NCBI RefSeq assembly: GCF_001039355.2
Contig: NW_019774192.1
Span: 465,745-491,202, forward strand
Length of the DNA: 25,458 bases
Direction of reading: 5' to 3'
Origin: Lingula anatina
Lineage: Eukaryota; Brachiopoda; Lingulata; Lingulida; Lingulidae
A program made the position numbers and the translations under genes. Shown here in pieces: positions 20,691 through 25,458 of this stretch (positions within the stretch are counted from its first letter, which is position 1; every line of letters starts with the position of its first letter). Under the pieces are notes generated by a model. It worked only from the letters and a program-made list of their open reading frames with translations. It searched no databases and was not told the origin of the DNA.

Positions 20691-21390
20691 TTTTTGGCGG
20701 ATTATTGAAAAATATCTATAGAAATCCAATTTCTTTTATCACTGAAAAAGTTTTGCAAGCAGTATATGTTACATTGAATTATAAGCCAGAAAAAAATGAA
20801 TATTTACGAACAATGTCATCCGTTTCAATGACAAAATGTAACAACGTGACATTCCCCGGCGACATTTTGCGATGCAAGGTGCTTCTTTACTATACATTTA
20901 GTTTAGTATTTATATTTATATTTAGTATTTCTACTTTTTATATAATTATGTTTCACCACAATCATACTGGTCTCATTTTTTCCTCTATCTTCGTTGAACC
21001 AAGCAACCAATATCTATCTATCTATCTATCTATCTATTTATCTATCTACGTGCATCTATCTATCGTGCTTCCCTTGGGTGTAATGCGTTGGCATCACCAG
21101 TTCTAGTTCAAAATTTAAATGATACTGAATCTCGTTTTCAACCATATTCTCTTTGCCTTACCTTCAATGAGCATTTTGTTTTTCAATCCACACTTCAGTC
21201 TCTTGATCAAAACCAGCATCTTTATCCACTACGTTCCTATCCTCAGCACATTGTCATTAGCGATTTGCAATCTCGTTGATGAGACAGTGCATATTTATCC
21301 AACACAAATTGCCATAGCTTGTTTTACCTGAAACTCTGTGAATGATAGGTACATGTGGTACATGTGGACGTGATTATATGTATTTCCGTA
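20691..21390. other. AT-rich stretch with a TATC microsatellite
   Basis: An imperfect (TATC)n tract at about 21011-21048 continues to 21066. The 142-codon frame at 20678-21106 runs through this tract, has no recognised domain and is treated as chance. Confidence 0.5.
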
Positions 21391-22385
21391 ACGTATTTAA
21401 CGGCCAGTGCATTTTTAACATCATATGTTAGTTCCGCAATGTCTCTTAACATCAGTATTTTTTTTTTCGACCGTCATAACTTCAGATGTTGGATCTTACT
21501 GGGCTCGACCTGACAATTCTATTATCTAAGATCGGTTTTCAATATGTCAAAAACATGATGGTAAAAAAGAGGCCAAATTAAGTTGTTGCTGCTCAGTTTT
21601 TGTACATCTGTTTTTCTCCCAATAGATTCTCACGTGAGTTTCTGCATTATCAACACCCTGTCGCAGTATTTGTCATTTATCCTACAGAAAACAAATCTAT
21701 GTGTCTGCAGGTGACGTCTAACTTGCTCTGCCTTGACCATGCTACACTCGTGGTCATTTAGCACATTTCATCTCATGAGTATTTCCTCTGTTATCGCCAA
21801 GCGCACTTTGTTGTAGATACAGAATACAAATGTAGATGGAATGGAACAGATCAGAGTCATATTAAGCCATGTGAGCAACCTGCTGCTTGGTTAACCTATT
21901 TGTGGTCAGTGAGAAATTTTTTCAGCAGCTACGTGCTGGTGTAATATGCTGCTCTTATGCTGTAGGCTGTATAATATCTGTGAAGCAGGTGACAGTTTGT
22001 CAGCAATTGAGTGTCTTCTCGTCGTAAATTCTTCAAATCTATCACTTGACGTTCAGATGATTTTCATATATGTAATGAATCAAAATACTTTCTTAAAAGG
22101 ATTTCCAATAAGTCAAGATTTTAACAGAAATGCTGCGCATCAGAATGTAGCAACTTTACATGAATAATTTAGCAAGCTGACAAAATTGGGTTTGCGGCCA
22201 CTATTAAACTATAATATATAAGAATGTCATAAATTGCACCATAACTGTATAATTTCTCAAACAAATATAACATCCTTGTCTTGTTTCCTTGAATTGCATG
22301 GTGTAAAGCACAAATACATGCACATACTGAACGTCTGATAACCTCACCATAAAAATCCACCATTTAAACGCATTACTAGTACATG

Positions 22386-22411
22386 TAATAATAATAATAA
22401 TAATAATAATA
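22386..22411 (+). repeat. (TAA)n tail of the LINE
   Basis: About 8.5 units of TAA on the plus strand mark the LINE 3' end. Microsatellite tails instead of poly(A) are usual for several LINE clades. Confidence 0.85.
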
Positions 22412-22590
22412 TATTTATTTCGAGTCTAAAATCCATAAAATGTTCAATAGACTGTACAACATAAAATACAAAGAAGTTTATGAATAAAAATAGTTAAGAT
22501 ATATATTATATAAATCAGAACTAGACTAAATTGTAATAAACAGTAATAAAAGTAAAAAATCCAAGGTTTCTTTAATGTAAAATTAAAAAT

Positions 22591-23370
22591 TCATGAATAA
22601 AATGTCTTAAAAATGTGAGTTTTCAATTCCTTTTTAAAACATTCTTGTGATTCTATTCGTCTAATAAAAATTGGCAACTTATTACACTCTATTGGTGCAG
22701 CTACACAAAATGATATGTCACCTTATGTTTTTAACTTTGATTTGGGAACTTTCAGTAAAAGTTTGTCACCAGACCTCAGGGATCTTTGAGGGCTATAATG
22801 TTTTACTAGATCAGTAATATATGGTGGAGCTAGGTTATAAAAAGCAGCATGTGTAAAAACTAAAACCTTAAATAAAATTCTGGCCCTAACTGGTAACCAG
22901 TGCAGCTGCTTTAAAATTGGAGTGATATGGTAATCCCTAGGCTGTAGCATTAAAAGCCGTGCTGAGATATTCTGGATGCGTTGTAATCTTTTGATCTTAT
23001 CATCTGGACATCCATATAATACAGAATTGCAATAGTCCAACCTGGAAGTTACCAATGAGTGTATAACAGTAGCAGCAGATGATTGATTCAGATATTTCCT
23101 TATAGTGCCAATATTCCGAATGTTGAATAAACAAGACCTTGTGCTGTTAGAGATCTGTTTGTCCATTGAAAGTGAAGAATTAAAGTATACTATTAATTTT
23201 TTTACATGGGGGGAGGATAGTGCCATACTAGCTCCAATTTTAAGTTGCAAGTTATGAGCAAGGCCCTTGTTGTGGGGTTGAGTAATGACTAAAAATTCTG
23301 TTTTTCCATCATTTTTCTTCAATTTGTTTGAAATGAGCCAACCTCTGAGGTCTAATATGCAAACAACAAT
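22591..23370 (-). pseudogene. LINE reverse transcriptase C-terminal region, nonsense-mutated
   Basis: The translation begins near the family motif L..W...NKL..N..KTEFL (GWLISNKLKKNDGKTEFLVI). It contains LVTSRLDYCNSVLYGCP, IKRLQRIQNISARLL, ITPILKQLHWLPVRARILFK and the NLAPPYITDL block, all typical of the region after the RT catalytic core in Jockey/CR1/L2-type LINEs. A TAA at 22723-22725 interrupts it. The same frame then continues with GDISFCVAAPIE and KKELKTHIFKTF to a TGA at 22591-22593, matching the family's usual C-terminus. A conserved tryptophan (LWN) appears to have become cysteine (ECN). The catalytic YxDD part is missing. Confidence 0.85.
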
Positions 23371-23500
23371 GGTGTTCACAGACAATGCTGGATCATGGAT
23401 GCTACAGGATGTAGAATGATATGTTTGCAGAGCAGAGTGACCAGATTACAGTCTCACAGATACTGCCACTATCAATTCATCATTACAACCCACTCCTCAT

Positions 23501-23845
23501 TCAGGGGCGGTTCCAGAATTATATGATGGAAGAGGGGAGGGGCGGTTCCAGAATTATATGATGGAAGAGGGGAGGGGCGGTTCCAGAATTATATGATGGA
23601 AGAGGGGAGGGGCGGTTCTGCGGAAGCTCACCCTCCCCCCTCCATGGTGTGGAGTTCGGGGTAGGAAAAAAATGGTATTCTAAAGAGCGAACGGTGCCAT
23701 TTGGTACGGTTTAGAACTACAGTTACAGCTAGTCAAAATTATAATTTCAAGAGGGGACCACTGGTGTGATTTTTTCAGAAATCGAAGGGGGGGGGGCAAA
23801 CCCCCCTGGTAAACCACTAAATCTGCAACTGTCATTCTCTGTGCC
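23501..23845. mobile_element. Small insertion in segment B, possibly a MITE remnant
   Basis: Copy A passes from 'acccactgttca' straight to 'ctgtgtcacgtgg', whereas copy B has about 345 extra bases between 'acccactcctca' and 'ctgtgccatgtgg'. The insert starts 'caggggcggttccag', a sequence type common at MITE termini, and contains G10 (23787-23796) facing C6 (23801-23806). I could not find a matching inverted end. Confidence 0.45.
23503..23618 (+). repeat. 35-bp tandem repeat, 3.3 copies
   Basis: Unit starts 'aggggcggttccagaatt' and repeats identically at 23503, 23538 and 23573, with a partial copy at 23608-23618. Identity between units implies recent expansion or collapse-prone assembly. Confidence 0.9.
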
Positions 23846-24650
23846 ATGTGGAATTGGGAGTAGGGGCGCTTTCAGTTACTGCCGCCTCTCTCTGCACCCA
23901 CCCATTCTTGTGCATGAATTATACTGACACAAAAGATCAATGTCACGCACACAAATTTCAGCTTATTAAAAATCAAATAGATAAAATAACTCTCACTGAT
24001 GATTAATTGAAACAGTTGTGTTTGCGGAGTTCTGGCACGAATTGTGGTCATTGCGTTAGTTGAGACGAAGAAAACAATCTGAATCTGCGATAACAATTGT
24101 TACAATCGCAGCTCACGCAGCAACAATCAAAATCTAAATCTCAATGGCGGCGACTGCATTAGTTGTATGATTTGCAAGGGTGGATTCTCTTATTTCTTTT
24201 CCTACTTTTCCACTGCTGTTACTTCCCCCGGGTCCTCCAGTGAATATACCATAAGCAGGATAATTGTAACCATCTGGACCCTCCCACTGTGTCGCCCCTA
24301 CCTGTTAGATCCCCAACTTGCTATACAATGAACGGTTTTATTTTAACCCCTGCGACCCTTTATTGACCGATATCTAAACTGAGACTTCCACCCTCGCATT
24401 TTATTCGAAGACATTTCGTTCGTTTTCAAATCTGTTTTCCTATATTTTCAAACATAATTATTTTTGACATGAGCACGTGGCGTCTCCAGCTCTTGTATTC
24501 GAGAATTGGAGATTTGCTGACGTTTATCATTTTCCTTAAAGTAACATTGCTATAGTTTTCTCTTTTCCATGATTTCTTTTTCAAAAATAATATCAGTAAT
24601 TACTACCTTTTTGCAACCTTTATTATGAATGAAGCAAAGCTATACTATAG

Positions 24651-25225
24651 AAATGAAAACAGCCCCATACACACAATATTTAAATTTGAACCTCTACTAG
24701 TATACGTATAATATGTCATTAATGATGAAATGTATGTCAAATAAAAATACCCTCACTGGAACAAACAAGAAAACCAGTACTACACAACCACAAAAATAGT
24801 TTCATTAAAAGAATTCGTGTAAATTCCTGTCTACAGTAAAGATTAATAAACAAATAATATGAAACAGAAAATATGACATATCGTCAAAGTGAATACAACA
24901 ATTATTCAAATAGAAAAAAAAAAACAATAAAAATAGTTAACTGAATCATATTCTTAATCAAATAAACATAAAAGTATTAAGAAAAATATGGTCAGAGTAA
25001 TATAAATAAAATTTCATTTCGCCTACCCCACAATATGTATTCTTAGGGAATACAGTAAATAATCATGCGACACGGAATTTTAAATTCCTTCACAAGAACG
25101 CATTTCATACTAAACAGCCGTAATGATTTATTCATCTGTATATTCACAAGGTAAATGCCCATAAAACCCCGACTTCTGTTAAAAAATTCCACAAAGAGGA
25201 AGAAAGATCCGATTTAGTAAATCCA

Positions 25226-25229
<4 letters not shown>
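24651..25229. other. AT-rich intergenic region
   Basis: No gene, RNA or TIR was recognised. Weak patches resemble 4700-5150 of copy A's right flank. Confidence 0.45.

Positions 25230-25230
<1 letters not shown>

Positions 25231-25312
<82 letters not shown>
25231..25312. repeat. (TA)40 microsatellite
   Basis: Uninterrupted alternating TA for about 82 bases. The minus-strand frame rich in YI here is only a translation of this tract. Confidence 0.98.
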
Positions 25313-25313
<1 letters not shown>

Positions 25314-25368
25314 AAAAGAAGAACAGCAACTTTCTTGCCCCGACCGGTTTCTTTCTTTCTTCAGGGGG

Positions 25369-25458
25369 TTTTGTTTATTTGTTACCAGGTGATGTCATAA
25401 AGGCTACAGATGTCACATTTTAGCCTTTAAGACATCACCTAGTAACAAATAAACAAAA
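25369..25458. repeat. 90-bp near-perfect palindrome at the window edge
   Basis: Arms 25369-25405 and 25422-25458 (37 bp each) match as inverted repeats with two mismatches around a 16-base loop. The left arm starts TTTTGTTTATTTGTTACC and the right arm ends AACAAATAAACAAAA. The right arm ends exactly at the last base, so the inverted repeat may be longer. Confidence 0.9.

Larger units (their letters stand above)
22382..23390 (-). mobile_element. 5'-truncated LINE (non-LTR retrotransposon) nested in segment B
   Basis: Contains the C-terminal part of the reverse transcriptase, a ~210-bp 3' UTR and a (TTA)n tail (22386-22411 on the plus strand). The truncated 5' end lies near 23385-23400, where homology to copy A resumes ('gtagaatgat'). 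The target site is 'ttactagtacat' (copy A 3692). Some 60 bp of A has no counterpart next to the junction, so a clean target duplication could not be identified. Confidence 0.8.
21390..24650 (+). repeat. Duplicated segment, copy B
   Basis: Direct-orientation counterpart of 2240-4690. It is interrupted at about 22382-23390 by a minus-strand LINE and at about 23501-23845 by a small insertion. The MITE of copy A is absent: near 22300 the sequence 'ggtgtaaagcacaaatac' aligns base for base with copy A after removal of the element and one TTA. About 150 bp near 24430-24580 has no counterpart in A. Confidence 0.8.

Noticed and set aside
20678-21106. 142-codon plus-strand frame with a hydrophobic stretch
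   Set aside because: It runs through a TATC microsatellite and overlaps a diverged repeat unit, and there is no recognisable domain.
25144-25329. Minus-strand frame with a long YI repeat
   Set aside because: It is the translation of the (TA)40 tract.
1-25458. CRISPR arrays, prokaryotic operons, rRNA or tRNA genes
   Set aside because: None found. Introns, a TATA promoter, a poly(A) signal and the transposon types mark the window as eukaryotic.

Overview
The window is eukaryotic, and almost certainly from an invertebrate animal. It is AT-rich, has one intron-containing gene with metazoan-type splice sites, TATA box and poly(A) signal, and is otherwise dominated by interspersed repeats, TIR elements and retroelement fragments. 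A 360-base N gap indicates a draft assembly. I cannot name the species. A retroelement type common in cnidarian, mollusc and lower-deuterostome genomes and a single-domain VWD secreted protein fit several marine invertebrate groups.

Layout. 1-490: fragment of a reverse transcriptase resembling DIRS-like/Ty3-like elements. 490-1250: no recognised content. 1250-4700: duplicated segment copy A, interrupted by a 589-bp inverted-repeat element (3029-3617) that looks like a PIF/Harbinger MITE. 4700-5570: AT-rich intergenic sequence. 5574-7155 (minus): the one convincing gene. It has three exons and encodes a 235-residue secreted protein with one von Willebrand factor type D domain, with a TATA box, a perfect CRE palindrome upstream and an AATAAA downstream. 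7160-7870: intergenic. 7876-12870: a local array of diverged ~1.2-1.5 kb repeat units. One unit is split by a 1055-bp foldback-like element with long TIRs (10756-11810) and a neighbour carries an internally deleted relative (12518-12671). 12870-17190: mostly unique sequence around the gap, with a possible partial exon at its right edge. 17190-20690: a second array of the same units, including a chimeric unit. 21390-24650: duplicated segment copy B, interrupted by a 5'-truncated, nonsense-mutated LINE (minus, about 22382-23390) and by a small insertion containing 35-bp tandem repeats. 24650-25458: AT-rich sequence, a (TA)40 tract and a near-perfect 90-bp palindrome at the right edge.

There is no operon-like system here. 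The main interest lies in the compact VWD gene and in how well the insertions can be dated. Three kinds of mobile element can be compared with paralogous copies that lack them within the same window, which gives natural empty-site controls. Percent identities quoted are by-eye estimates.
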